The notes below the pieces were generated by a model. That model made no database searches and was not told where the DNA came from. It worked only from the letters and a program-made list of their open reading frames with translations. Shown one piece after another: positions 13,074-22,085 of a stretch of DNA of 44,051 nt; within the stretch, counting starts at the first letter, position 1; every line of letters starts with the position of its first letter. The position numbers were made by a program, and so were the translations under genes. Source of the DNA: a virus; the IMG/VR virus record IMGVR_UViG_3300047560_000849, positions 1 through 44,051 of that record; one strand, 5' to 3'.

Positions 13074-13629
13074 CTTTGATTTTAGGTTTAGTTATTTTCT
13101 TTCCATAAATTTTTGCATAAAACACATGACTACCGATTACGGCGACCTGTCTGTGCGGCCATACAGGGTTTATATTTATAGAATGAAAGAACAGTGTTGA
13201 GTTAGGAACAACATCTTGATATTTGTTTAACACCAATACATCGTATGCTACTTGTTGTGCTACTCTGTATTTGTAATTGTTTCTATTGGGTTCACCTTTA
13301 CCTTCACATACCCAACTAAACTGACATATTGTTTTATTGTCAACTATAGTTTTTTGATATACAACGTTGCAAGGAGTATTTGCAAATCCATGTTTTACAC
13401 GATTCATTACAACTCGGGCAACTGCGGCTTGACCATTGATAGATTCACTACCTGCTTCGTAAAATATGTTTTTTGCCATACAAGCAAGTTGTGTCGTGTC
13501 TACCTTTGCAAAATTTATTTCAGGAACTGAATTATCCTGTTGAGTTTGTGTTGTTGTAGTGAACAACAAGCTGGATAAAAGTAACAGTCCTACAAAAATC
13601 TTTAATTTTTGATTTAAGATTTCTACCAT
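13042..13629 (-). CDS. SleB-like cell wall hydrolase
   Basis: 195 aa from ATG 13629, preceded by GAGAAAGG as Shine-Dalgarno. Residues 11-25 (IFVGLLLLSSLLFTT) form a signal peptide or signal anchor. The domain begins LACMAKNIFYEAG (catalytic-type Glu58 in YEAG), then QAAVARVVMNRVKHG, CQFSWVCEG and a C-terminal FFHS...VAVIGSHVFY, the pattern of the SleB/Hydrolase_2 family that cleaves peptidoglycan glycan strands. As a phage protein it is a probable endolysin exported by the host Sec system, or a host-wall remodelling enzyme. Confidence 0.82.
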   Translation of the reverse strand: MVEILNQKLKIFVGLLLLSSLLFTTTTQTQQDNSVPEINFAKVDTTQLACMAKNIFYEAGSESINGQAAVARVVMNRVKHGFANTPCNVVYQKTIVDNKTICQFSWVCEGKGEPNRNNYKYRVAQQVAYDVLVLNKYQDVVPNSTLFFHSININPVWPHRQVAVIGSHVFYAKIYGKKITKPKIKDAKQSEIQSS

Positions 13630-13687
13630 TTGTAACCTTTCTCCCGTGCAGTATAGCACAGGGTTAAAAAATAACCAAAAGTTTTGG

Positions 13688-15001
13688 TTAATGTACCCAA
13701 CAATCGCAATTGCAAGCTACAACTTGGTCAATTGCTTCATTAATTGAATACTGTGCAGAAGGCAATACATCACTAGTATATACTGTGCTCAACTGCGGAG
13801 GTACTAAGTTGACGTACGGTGACCCTGCTAAACTTCCTGGCAATGCATCACCGGTTGGAAGTGTTGATCCGTCGTCTAGTACATATTGATCTGTAGTTGG
13901 GTCATAACTACCGATTGCTTTTACTGCAGGGTCTGCAGGATATGCAGGAATAGAACCGTCTACAGTTCCATTAGCAATCCATTCTTTTTCTTTTTCTGGT
14001 GTTAGTGTGTCGCTGATGTTATTATATAAAGGTATACCAGCACTACCCAATCTATCTTGGTTGCGAGACTCACGTAATAATCCGATCATACTTTGACCAG
14101 CTATTAAACTTATATCGCTTATGTTCTCAATGGTTTGAGCAGCCATATGCGGCTGTGTTTCTGGGGCTATTTGAGGTAACGTATCAACAAATCCATATTG
14201 TACTGTTGGGAAAATGTTTAATGTATCATCTCTTGGATCAGGTAATGGGGGCAGTCCCAAGTCACGTGCTTGTTGTTCTAATCCTAATTGTACACCTGTA
14301 GCTTCCCATAAATCAATTAATTCTTGTATGTTTGCATCTGTACCACGTAAATTAAACAAACGTGATATTTCTGCATTTGCTAAATCTATCTGTGCTTGTA
14401 CTGCGGCATCTAACCCTGGTGTTGGGCCTTGTATTGCTGTGTACAAATTGTTATAAATTGTTTGTAGCGTTGGTGTTTGAATCAACTTTATTAATTCTTG
14501 TATGCGTTCCCATGGATAAGGTAAACCAGACATGCAACCAAAGAAATCTGAATATGTATATGTTCCATTTGGCCCGCTCCCCAACGCTACTAATGCTAAC
14601 GCGGCTTGTGTTTCGGATGTATCAACAGGTACGCTTGTGCCACCAACATCCGGTAAATCTTTTGTAGTTTCTAAATTAGCTACTGCTTGTGCAAATTTTT
14701 CAATTGGAACGTTACTAATTTTATTCACTTGTTGCATTGAATAACTAAATGCTCCACATGCTACTGCAATATCTTCAGGCAAAACACCCTGTAAATAAGA
14801 ACCAAAACCGCGTGGAAGAATTTGATAGTTTACATTTAAGCCACCGCCTTCTATACGGTCGGAAGTATCTACAATTAATTTTAAATCTGGTACCGGTGCA
14901 ACTGTTCTTGGTGTCGGACTAGCAGTTCCACTACCTGAACCGCCTTGCCCTAATCCACCTGCAAGATCACTGATTTTTACATCTTCAAAAATATTTGCCA
15001 T
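13688..15001 (-). CDS. Putative baseplate/virion structural protein A
   Basis: 437 aa from the ATG overlapping the upstream stop (TAATG). Low-complexity Gly/Ser/Pro N-terminus after MANIFEDVKISDLAGGLGQG, a large central region with helical stretches around 190-250, and a Cys-rich C-terminal end (VACNCDCWVH). It lies in a coupled set with structural protein B and the PAAR spike, so it is probably virion-associated. It may correspond to the VrlC-like structural proteins of T4-like cyanophages, but I could not verify this. Confidence 0.55.
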   Translation of the reverse strand: MANIFEDVKISDLAGGLGQGGSGSGTASPTPRTVAPVPDLKLIVDTSDRIEGGGLNVNYQILPRGFGSYLQGVLPEDIAVACGAFSYSMQQVNKISNVPIEKFAQAVANLETTKDLPDVGGTSVPVDTSETQAALALVALGSGPNGTYTYSDFFGCMSGLPYPWERIQELIKLIQTPTLQTIYNNLYTAIQGPTPGLDAAVQAQIDLANAEISRLFNLRGTDANIQELIDLWEATGVQLGLEQQARDLGLPPLPDPRDDTLNIFPTVQYGFVDTLPQIAPETQPHMAAQTIENISDISLIAGQSMIGLLRESRNQDRLGSAGIPLYNNISDTLTPEKEKEWIANGTVDGSIPAYPADPAVKAIGSYDPTTDQYVLDDGSTLPTGDALPGSLAGSPYVNLVPPQLSTVYTSDVLPSAQYSINEAIDQVVACNCDCWVH

Positions 15002-16122
15002 TATTGATACCAATTCAAATTAGTAAATGCACCTGGTGTAGACTGTTCACCGATTGAATCAACTAGTGCTGGGCCAAGTAGTATAGGTGTGATTGCGTCA
15101 CCTGTGTATATAGGATAATATGTTTTACTATTAGTTGGACCAGGGTCAGCATTATAAGCTGGAACAGTTAATGATGGGTAACTATTCGGAAACAGTTTCA
15201 TTGGATTTAACAAGTCAGCTAATGTAGTTAATCCCTTTGTCTTGCAGTTCAAGCCTATTAATATTTCTTCTAAGTCTACCCCAGTAATTACCAACATAGC
15301 CGCATACGCTTTTTTCTGTGCTGTACGGGGGATGGGCTTGTTTAAAATCAATGCCTCTGTTTCTAATTGAGTTAGTCCACTAGCTAGTAACGCAAGCACA
15401 AGTGAGTTAGTTAGTGTATTATTTTTCTTACAAGTTTCAATTAAATTACTAGGTAAACCAAACGTTGACATTCTAGCAAGATTAATAGCTCTACCACTAT
15501 TAATCAAATCTTGTCCAAATGCTTGTGTTGCTAAACTAACACCAGTAACATCGGCACTTATCAAGTCATTCATGTTACTATATGTACCATCTAAAAACGA
15601 CAATGAATTTTGCATTGTCATAATATTCTTATTTGAATATTCCACAAATGCTCTTGTAGTTAAAAATGAACCCAAGAAATCAGTATAGTAACCTGTTAGA
15701 TTTAATGTATCATTGTAATTAAATTCGTCATAGGCTTGCCATGCAAATAATCTAACGTATCCATAACTAGCAATTTCATCTGTATAACTACTACCTCCCC
15801 ACCCAGGTGGATTAGTGTTGTCAAATGTAATAGGTCTAGTGTTGCCCAATGCTGGAACAGTTACAGTTCCGATTGAGAATAAATTTTCATAAGTTGTTAA
15901 TGTTATATCACCTGCATCATAGCGAATCCAACCTTCACGTATTGCATCAGTGAGTTTGCTTAGTACTGTGTTAGAAACTAACGAACCATATGTATAGTCA
16001 TCGACGGCAGTACTGGATCCCATATACCCTGCTTTTTTAGCATTGATATAAAAACCTTTGTTTTGTAATATTCCAGCTAGCGTGTTAACGCCTAGAGGAC
16101 TTTGTTTACCGGAATTACTCAT
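15001..16122 (-). CDS. Putative baseplate/virion structural protein B
   Basis: 373 aa from ATG 16122, which overlaps the PAAR stop (ATGA). The N-terminus reads MSNSGKQSPLGVNTLAGIL; the middle is rich in Asn, Thr and Tyr, and LLNPMKLFPNSYPSLTVP lies near the C-terminus. No enzymatic motif. Direct translational coupling to the PAAR spike upstream and protein A downstream suggests these three assemble at or near the tail tip. Confidence 0.58.
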   Translation of the reverse strand: MSNSGKQSPLGVNTLAGILQNKGFYINAKKAGYMGSSTAVDDYTYGSLVSNTVLSKLTDAIREGWIRYDAGDITLTTYENLFSIGTVTVPALGNTRPITFDNTNPPGWGGSSYTDEIASYGYVRLFAWQAYDEFNYNDTLNLTGYYTDFLGSFLTTRAFVEYSNKNIMTMQNSLSFLDGTYSNMNDLISADVTGVSLATQAFGQDLINSGRAINLARMSTFGLPSNLIETCKKNNTLTNSLVLALLASGLTQLETEALILNKPIPRTAQKKAYAAMLVITGVDLEEILIGLNCKTKGLTTLADLLNPMKLFPNSYPSLTVPAYNADPGPTNSKTYYPIYTGDAITPILLGPALVDSIGEQSTPGAFTNLNWYQ

Positions 16123-16400
16123 GGACAAAATACATCTGAACTACCTTCGGCAATTGGGTGTCCGCATGTAGTACTAGATCCTTTTCTAAGTAATGGTTTA
16201 CCCTCAACATAGACAGTAGGACTACCTTCTGTTGTCCTTGATGCACTGTGTGGTGGGTGAGGTTTACCCCATGGTGAATGGGGTGTTATTTGACTGACAT
16301 GTAGACCGGCAGGTTGTCCGTTAATGTATACGGTTTTTGCACCATTCATTATTTTTCCGCCCACTGTGTTGGCGTCGCCTAGTCTACTTGCACCTGCCAT
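16119..16400 (-). CDS. PAAR-domain spike tip protein
   Basis: 93 aa, whole-length PAAR protein. It begins MAGASRLGDANTVGG, has VYINGQPAGLHVS, GKPHPPHS, SPTVYVEGKPLLRKG, and ends STTCGHPIAEGSSDVF. Histidines and the cysteine fit the zinc site that sharpens the membrane-piercing tip, as in T4 gp5.4. It is followed by two probable baseplate proteins with coupled starts. Good confidence from the alternating VY-NG/VEGKP repeats. Confidence 0.85.
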   Translation of the reverse strand: MAGASRLGDANTVGGKIMNGAKTVYINGQPAGLHVSQITPHSPWGKPHPPHSASRTTEGSPTVYVEGKPLLRKGSSTTCGHPIAEGSSDVFCP

Positions 16401-16401
16401 A

Positions 16402-16707
16402 TTACCCCATTACAATTTTTTTATCTGGAATTTTAAGTCCAGTTGTCGCTTCAATATACTTCATCTTAACTGAATCTTCAGTTAAGCCATATAAAGAAAC
16501 ACTAGATGTATTTAGTCTAATTTCACCGTCGGGTTCAGCAGTGAAAATGCTAGGAATTAGTTGCATTCCGTGCTGTCCCGGTGCGATTGAAACAGGGTTT
16601 TCTATTCGAACTGTGTTTCCACCTGATTCAATTACTTTAGCGACCATTTCTTCGCCTGAGTTTAATTTAAATGTATATACTTGATTTGTAGATAGTACTA
16701 ATTGCAT
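16402..16707 (-). CDS. Sm/Hfq-fold-like phage protein
   Basis: 101 aa. YTFKLNSGEEMVAKVIESGGNTV followed by RIENPVSI and later SSVSLYG resembles the strand pattern of Sm-like proteins, with the Sm1 motif (xxLxxGxxxxGxVxxxxxxxxxL). Small Sm-like proteins of this type occur in T4-like environmental phages, with unknown RNA partners. The start abuts the glutaredoxin stop (16707). The call is structural only. Confidence 0.55.
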   Translation of the reverse strand: MQLVLSTNQVYTFKLNSGEEMVAKVIESGGNTVRIENPVSIAPGQHGMQLIPSIFTAEPDGEIRLNTSSVSLYGLTEDSVKMKYIEATTGLKIPDKKIVMG

Positions 16708-16937
16708 TATGCGCTTTCTGTTAATTTTGTTTTGAGTTCGTTGAACCCACCAATCAATTCTCCATCCAAGAAGATTTGTGGTACTGTACGAGCATTTGGT
16801 ACTGCTTCTAATAATTCTTCTTTTGTGTATCCGTCTCCGATTTTCTTTTCTTCAAACTGAATACCTTTACTTGTTAACAATGCCTTTGCTTGGTCGCAAT
16901 AAGGACAGTGATACTTACTCCATACAACTGCTTTCAT
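16707..16937 (-). CDS. grx: Glutaredoxin
   Basis: 76 aa. Active site CPYC at 11-14, cis-proline motif TVPQIF at 51-56, and the GG of LIGGFNE at 63-64. It would donate electrons to the phage ribonucleotide reductase next to it, as T4 thioredoxin/glutaredoxin NrdC does. AAGGAAAAATAAA precedes the ATG. It lies 11 nt after nrdB in the same leftward run. Confidence 0.93.
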   Translation of the reverse strand: MKAVVWSKYHCPYCDQAKALLTSKGIQFEEKKIGDGYTKEELLEAVPNARTVPQIFLDGELIGGFNELKTKLTESA

Positions 16938-16948
16938 TTTATTTTTCC

Positions 16949-18052
16949 TTAAATATTTGGCAACTCATCATAGTCAAGTGCGTCACTCATAACGCCAATG
17001 ACATAATTAGTTGATTCATTTTCTTGTAATGCTGTTTGTTTCTTGCTTGTGTCAGAATGCTTATTGAACCAAGGAATAGGTGTACTCTTTGGTGCTGGGT
17101 TAGTATATTTGATTCCAATATCATGCAATGCATTTTTTGCTGTATAATCAACAAAATCACATAAAATGTTTGCGTTCAATCCAATAACAGGACCGTACTT
17201 AAACAAATACTTTGCCCAATCTTTTTCTTCACGTATCACATCCATATAGATTTGATACACTTCTTGTTCGCATTCAACTTTGACTTTAGCGAAACGAGGA
17301 TCTTCTTTGACTACAGTGTTGATTATCCATGCAGTCCATTCTTTGTGTAACAATTCGTCTTGTAAAATTAAACTAATGACGTTACCATTACCGATGAAGA
17401 TTTTGTTCTCTACCATTGCTAAACTTGTAGCGAATGATACCATAAATCTAAATGCTTCTAAGGCATAACTTGCGTGTAGTGCTAACCAAATCGCTTTGAT
17501 GTGTGAATGGTCAGAAACTGCGTCAAACCCTAATTCTTTTTTACAGTTCATCATGTGCAAGTCATCATAGTATTTGCCAACACTAGAAGCCATAGCTACA
17601 ATTTCTTCAGTGTCGTGAATAGTGTTGAACACATCTTTAGGCACATTATAGATATTACGAATAATGTGGCTATAACTACGACTATGAATGTTTGTTTCAA
17701 AGAACGACCAGTTATACATCAGTGCTTCTAATTCTGGAATAGAACACACTGGTGTAAAGATTTGACTTGGTCCACGACCTTGTAAACTATCAAGTGCTGT
17801 TTGACGCAATAGATTACTAGTGAATATATGACGCACAGTATCGCTTGCATCTTTAAAATCATTAGCATCTTTTGTTAATGAAATCTCTTCTGGAACCCAA
17901 AAGAACCCACGTGCTGTTTGTTCAATCTTGGCTAGTTTATTATACTTGACTTCTTCAAAACGCTGAATAGTAACAGGACCCTCTGGGTCTAGAAACATTT
18001 TGCGTTGTAAATAATCTGTTTTGGTATTTAAGTTATACTGTGCTTTACTCAT
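16949..18052 (-). CDS. nrdB: Class Ia ribonucleotide reductase, beta subunit
   Basis: 367 aa, usual length. The iron ligands are recognisable: DASDTVRH (first acidic ligand region), FFETNIHSRSYSH (Glu-x2-His), AMVENKIF and LQDELLHKEW (Glu-x2-His). YNWSFFE and the Tyr in SVGKYYDD are near the expected radical region, but I did not assign the radical tyrosine firmly. It forms the di-iron tyrosyl radical for NrdA. It is separated from nrdA by an isocitrate lyase gene, which is unusual because nrdA and nrdB are normally adjacent. Confidence 0.93.
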   Translation of the reverse strand: MSKAQYNLNTKTDYLQRKMFLDPEGPVTIQRFEEVKYNKLAKIEQTARGFFWVPEEISLTKDANDFKDASDTVRHIFTSNLLRQTALDSLQGRGPSQIFTPVCSIPELEALMYNWSFFETNIHSRSYSHIIRNIYNVPKDVFNTIHDTEEIVAMASSVGKYYDDLHMMNCKKELGFDAVSDHSHIKAIWLALHASYALEAFRFMVSFATSLAMVENKIFIGNGNVISLILQDELLHKEWTAWIINTVVKEDPRFAKVKVECEQEVYQIYMDVIREEKDWAKYLFKYGPVIGLNANILCDFVDYTAKNALHDIGIKYTNPAPKSTPIPWFNKHSDTSKKQTALQENESTNYVIGVMSDALDYDELPNI

Positions 18053-18055
18053 AAA

Positions 18056-19261
18056 TTAAAATTGGTCGTGTTCTGTAGAAGTTTTGTTTGCAACAGTAGA
18101 TGTGGCACCAACTGCTTCACTAATCAAGTCAAAGTATCCAACACCAACTTCACGCTGATGTTTAACTGTTGTGAAGCCACGTTCTTGTGCGGCAAACTCA
18201 CGTTGTTGCATTTCTGAATAGCCAGCCATACCACGTTCTTTGTATACTTCTGCTAATTCAAATGTAGCTAAGTTTACACTATGAAAGCCCGCAAGTGTAA
18301 TGAATTGGAACTTATAACCCAATTCTCCTAGTTCACGTTGGAATGTTTCACATTCTTCTACTGACAAGAACTTGCGCCAGTTAAAACTTGGAGAGCAGTT
18401 GTAGGCAAGCATTTGATCTGGGAACTGTGCGTGAATGGCGTCTGCAAATTTCTTGGCTTGCTTAATGTCTGGGGTGGAAGTTTCAAACCAAAGCAAATCA
18501 GCAAAAGGAGCATAAGCCAAGCCACGAGCGATACAAGCATCAATGCCATTCCTGAATTTGTAAAATCCTTCTTCTGTGCGTTCATTTATAATAAAATCCT
18601 TATCTAATGGGTCATGGTCTGATGTAATTAATGTTGCGGCTTCTGCATCTGTTCTCGCCATAATAACCGTGTCTACTCCTGCAACATCAGCCGCTAATCG
18701 TGCGGCGTTCAATGTACGAATCATTTGACTTGTTGGTACTAATACTTTGCCACCTAAGTGACCGCATTTCTTTTCACTTGCTAGTTGGTCTTCAAAGTGA
18801 ACACCGGCTGCACCCGCTTCAATCATATGTGTCATTAACTCATATGCGTTCAATGCACCACCGAAGCCTGCTTCTGCATCTGCTACGATAGGCAAGAAAT
18901 AATCTGTTGTTACATTACCTTCACTGTGTTCAATTTGGTCAGCACGACGGAATGCGTTGTTGATGCCTTTCACTACACGAGGAACACTGTCAACAGGATA
19001 TAGACTTTGATCTGGATATGTTGTATTGCTTGTGTTGTTTGCGGCTGCTACTTGCCAGCCACTTAAGTAAATTGCTTTCAACCCTGCTTTAGCGTGTTGT
19101 ACAGCCATTTGACCGTTATATGCACCTAGTGTGTTGATATAGGGTTCGTTAGCTAATAGTTCACGCAATTTGTATGCGCCTCGTTTTGCTAATGTGTGTT
19201 CGATCTGTACACTACCTTGTAGCTTCTGTACCGTTTCTTTTGTATAGTTTCTTTTTTTCAC
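18056..19261 (-). CDS. aceA: Isocitrate lyase
   Basis: 401 aa. It cleaves isocitrate to glyoxylate and succinate, the first step of the glyoxylate shunt. Present are YLSGWQVAA (65-73), the metal site [10 protein letters not shown] (126-135), the catalytic loop KKCGH (164-168, C166), GKVLVPT, and NCSPSFNW (288-295), with a complete C-terminus (STEHDQF). KKCGH rather than KRCGH argues for isocitrate lyase over methylisocitrate lyase. The GTG start at 19261 follows AAGGACACACAC, 10 nt after the nrdA stop; the longer frame from 19315 lies inside nrdA. The N-terminus is about 20 aa shorter than E. coli AceA. No malate synthase is in the window. Confidence 0.95.
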   Translation of the reverse strand: MKKRNYTKETVQKLQGSVQIEHTLAKRGAYKLRELLANEPYINTLGAYNGQMAVQHAKAGLKAIYLSGWQVAAANNTSNTTYPDQSLYPVDSVPRVVKGINNAFRRADQIEHSEGNVTTDYFLPIVADAEAGFGGALNAYELMTHMIEAGAAGVHFEDQLASEKKCGHLGGKVLVPTSQMIRTLNAARLAADVAGVDTVIMARTDAEAATLITSDHDPLDKDFIINERTEEGFYKFRNGIDACIARGLAYAPFADLLWFETSTPDIKQAKKFADAIHAQFPDQMLAYNCSPSFNWRKFLSVEECETFQRELGELGYKFQFITLAGFHSVNLATFELAEVYKERGMAGYSEMQQREFAAQERGFTTVKHQREVGVGYFDLISEAVGATSTVANKTSTEHDQF

Positions 19262-19271
19262 GTGTGTGTCC

Positions 19272-21587
19272 TTAAAGTTTACATGCTTCACAATCTTCTT
19301 CCGCATCAAAATCAATTGCTTCTAGCGGAGCTTGTGTTTCTTCTTCTGATTTACTACCTTGCTTATTTATTAAGCTGTAATAAAATGTTTTTAGTCCCCA
19401 CATATGTGATTGCATTAAGTTCTTAGCAATCAACGTTGTAGGCACTTTTCGATTTGGGAAATGTGCAGGATTATAGAAAGTGTTAGTTGAAATAGATTGG
19501 TCTACGTATGCTTGGATAACAGCCGCAGTTTTCAGATATCCATCACAATCAGATTGATCCCACATTAACTGATACTTGTTCTTCAATTTATGATATTCAG
19601 GCACAACTTGAGTGAATGACCCGGCTTTACTTTCTTTTACTGTAATTAAACTCATTGGCATTTCAATACCATTTGTAGAGTTAATCACAACACTACTAGA
19701 TTCAACAGGGGCAACTGCCATTTGCGTTGCATTACGCACACCATAACTTCTCATCTTTGCACGTAAACCTTCCCAGTTTAGTTCTGGTGTAAAGTCTGCT
19801 AACTCATTGACTCCCTTCGCTCTGCGTTCCCAAGGGAAAACACCTTTACCATAATATGTTTGGTCACTGTTTTTACAACGTCCTCTTTCTTCTGCCAATT
19901 CAACAGAAGCCTCAGTTAGATAGTATGCTTGATGTTCCATCCAACTCTTAACTTCAGCTAATGCATCTTTTTCACCGTACTTGAAACTGCGCTTTGCATG
20001 CCAATAAGCCAAGTTAGTGATGCCGATTCCAATAGGGCGAATTTCTTCATTAGACAGTCTACTTTGAATACTTAGAAAATCTTGGTAATCCAAAATGTTA
20101 TTAAGACTGCGATGCAAAATGCGGCAAGCACGGCGCATGTCTTCCGGATTTCTAAAGGCACCCCAGTTGATACTGCCGAGCGTACACAAAGCGATGCGAC
20201 CATCAGCATCATCCAAACGTTTAAAAGGTTTTGTAGGTAGTAAGATTTCACAGCAAAGGTTACTCTGATAAATTGTATGGTATTCGGGGTCAAACGGACC
20301 TTGGTTCATAACGTTGTCTATGAATACCAAATAGATACGACCAGTGTCAGTGCGTTCTTTTAATATGCCGCCTTTGAATACTTCTTCGGCTGACATTGTT
20401 TTCTTTCTTAAACCTTTTTGCTTTTCATACTTGACATACAGTTCTTCAAAAAGCTCAGTGTTTTGATAGAAGGCTTCGTAAAGATCCGGGCACTCATTGG
20501 GGTCAAAGAAAGTGATATTCTCTTTGTTTTTAAATCGTCTCCAAAAGAAACTTGACAGAACCACGCCGTAGTCCATATGACGGACTCGTGTCTCTTCCGT
20601 ACCCTGATTGTTTTTGAGTACAATAAGGTCATCAAACTGGTGATGCCAAATGGGATAAAAAACCGTAGCTGACGCATTGCGAATACCACCTTGTGAACAT
20701 GAACGTAAATCACCAAACCATTTCTTTAAGAATGGGATCATACCTGTGTGCATAATTTCGCCACCTCTGATGGGACTGCCAAGGGGCCTCAAACGACCAA
20801 TCTCTAAACCTATCCCTGCCCGTTTAGAGGCATACTTAGCCATCATCTCACCAGATGCGAAAATACTATCTAAATCATCATCACTACGAATCAATACGCA
20901 AGAGCTAAATTGCTTAGTAGGTGTTCCCAATCCCGCAAGCACAGGTGTTGCGAGTGTGAACAATCCGTCGCTTGCACAGTTGTAGTATTCTTTGATGTAT
21001 CGCATTCTTGCGTTGTTTGGTTCTTCTTTGTGGAAGACAGTTGCAGAAGCGACCATATACCGAATTTGTGGAGTTTCATATATTTCCTTTGTGCTACGAT
21101 TTTTAACTAGATATTTCTCAATCAGTTGTTCGATTGCCGCATAAGAATATTGCTCATCCTTTTCATGCTCAAGCATGTCATTCATCTTGTTCCAATCTTC
21201 TTCACTATACCATTCTAATAGTTCGCTAGTGTACAGACCGGTGGCAACGTTCTTTTTTACAATTTCATAAAGGTGCGGAACCTCATAGTCACCGTATACG
21301 TCTTTACGTAGCATTGAAAGACGCATCTTACCTGCTACATATTGATAATTAGTGTGCCCAACATCTGGATTATGTTCTACGTCAATCAAATCTACAATTG
21401 CTCGTAGTGTGATTTCATCGATTTCTTTAGTAGTGATTCCATCATAAAAATGAAGTTGAGATTTAATCTCAATCATCGATGGACTTACATCTGCTATACC
21501 ACTACATACTTTCGCCACTTGTGCTTGCCATTTCTCTAACATTAACGGCTCTCTTTTACCGTTTCGCTTAATGACGTTTATGTTCAT
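19272..21587 (-). CDS. nrdA: Class Ia ribonucleotide reductase, alpha subunit
   Basis: 771 aa. It reduces ribonucleotides for phage DNA synthesis. The catalytic N-x-C-x-E is seen as SNLCCEI (about 440), the redox partner Cys in ALCTLGSIN, the first-half Cys in [10 protein letters not shown], and the C-terminal redox pair in CEACKL (766-771). The N-terminal 90 residues resemble an ATP-cone ([13 protein letters not shown]). GGTGAAGC precedes the ATG, which overlaps the upstream stop (ATGA). Full length with no visible defect. Confidence 0.95.
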   Translation of the reverse strand: MNINVIKRNGKREPLMLEKWQAQVAKVCSGIADVSPSMIEIKSQLHFYDGITTKEIDEITLRAIVDLIDVEHNPDVGHTNYQYVAGKMRLSMLRKDVYGDYEVPHLYEIVKKNVATGLYTSELLEWYSEEDWNKMNDMLEHEKDEQYSYAAIEQLIEKYLVKNRSTKEIYETPQIRYMVASATVFHKEEPNNARMRYIKEYYNCASDGLFTLATPVLAGLGTPTKQFSSCVLIRSDDDLDSIFASGEMMAKYASKRAGIGLEIGRLRPLGSPIRGGEIMHTGMIPFLKKWFGDLRSCSQGGIRNASATVFYPIWHHQFDDLIVLKNNQGTEETRVRHMDYGVVLSSFFWRRFKNKENITFFDPNECPDLYEAFYQNTELFEELYVKYEKQKGLRKKTMSAEEVFKGGILKERTDTGRIYLVFIDNVMNQGPFDPEYHTIYQSNLCCEILLPTKPFKRLDDADGRIALCTLGSINWGAFRNPEDMRRACRILHRSLNNILDYQDFLSIQSRLSNEEIRPIGIGITNLAYWHAKRSFKYGEKDALAEVKSWMEHQAYYLTEASVELAEERGRCKNSDQTYYGKGVFPWERRAKGVNELADFTPELNWEGLRAKMRSYGVRNATQMAVAPVESSSVVINSTNGIEMPMSLITVKESKAGSFTQVVPEYHKLKNKYQLMWDQSDCDGYLKTAAVIQAYVDQSISTNTFYNPAHFPNRKVPTTLIAKNLMQSHMWGLKTFYYSLINKQGSKSEEETQAPLEAIDFDAEEDCEACKL

Positions 21588-22030
21588 GCTTCACCTATTT
21601 GTTGTTTTATTTTTTGTATATTCAAACTACTGATTATTTTAAAGTCTTTTAGATTATTACTTAGCACCGTATCGGGCCAGTAATTAAGTATATATTTTGC
21701 GTTGTCAACCAGGACTAATACAAATTCTTCACTATTATCGTCGGTTGCGATACAAAAGTCAATGTCTGTTACACCCGTTAACAACAATGTATATATCATT
21801 CCCAATCCTCTTGCTACGTTGCAATAGATATTCTCATTTAACAATTCCCAGGGTCCTGGCCAATTGTCAATGTCAAATGGATGAAGATGATGGTTGACTA
21901 GAGGCGCATATTGCCACCATTTATCGATTAATTGACATTTGGTTTCTAAATCTGCGTTTTCTAGGGATTTGCGTAAGTCGTGCCAACTTCTAAGTCTGGC
22001 TTCAAAGTTCAATTGGAATACATTAATCAC
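21584..22030 (-). CDS. Hypothetical phage protein, leaderless GTG start
   Basis: 148 aa. The N-terminal half holds LRSWHDLRKSLENAD, then WWQYAPLVNHHLHPFDIDNWPGPWELL, then YCNVARGLGMIYTLLL. I have a sense that similar proteins occur beside nrd genes in T4-like environmental phages, but no function is known to me. The start codon is GTG, exactly 4 nt after a TAAATA box, with no leader. An ATGA overlap couples it to nrdA, so it heads the nrdA-aceA-nrdB-grx run. Confidence 0.6.
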   Translation of the reverse strand: MINVFQLNFEARLRSWHDLRKSLENADLETKCQLIDKWWQYAPLVNHHLHPFDIDNWPGPWELLNENIYCNVARGLGMIYTLLLTGVTDIDFCIATDDNSEEFVLVLVDNAKYILNYWPDTVLSNNLKDFKIISSLNIQKIKQQIGEA

Positions 22031-22073
22031 AACGTATTTAACAAATCTGTAAAAGACTTGAAAAATACGTTAT
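22031..22073 (-). promoter_or_regulatory. Late promoter GTTAAATA within an inverted repeat
   Basis: The box on minus (22035-22042), spacer CGTT (4 nt), then GTG at 22030. A 9-bp inverted repeat AACGTATTT (22031-22039)/AAATACGTT (22065-22073) includes the promoter box, so the box could be held in a cruciform or the RNA read through from upstream could form a hairpin covering the start. Confidence 0.5.
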
Positions 22074-22085
22074 GAATTATATTGA

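Noticed and set aside
14214-14744. Plus-strand frames opposite the structural protein gene
   Set aside because: Antisense shadows with no ribosome sites or known motifs.
18056-19261. Methylisocitrate lyase (PrpB) as an alternative
   Set aside because: The catalytic loop reads KKCGH and the protein has the AceA-type NCSPSFNW segment and length, which favour isocitrate lyase.
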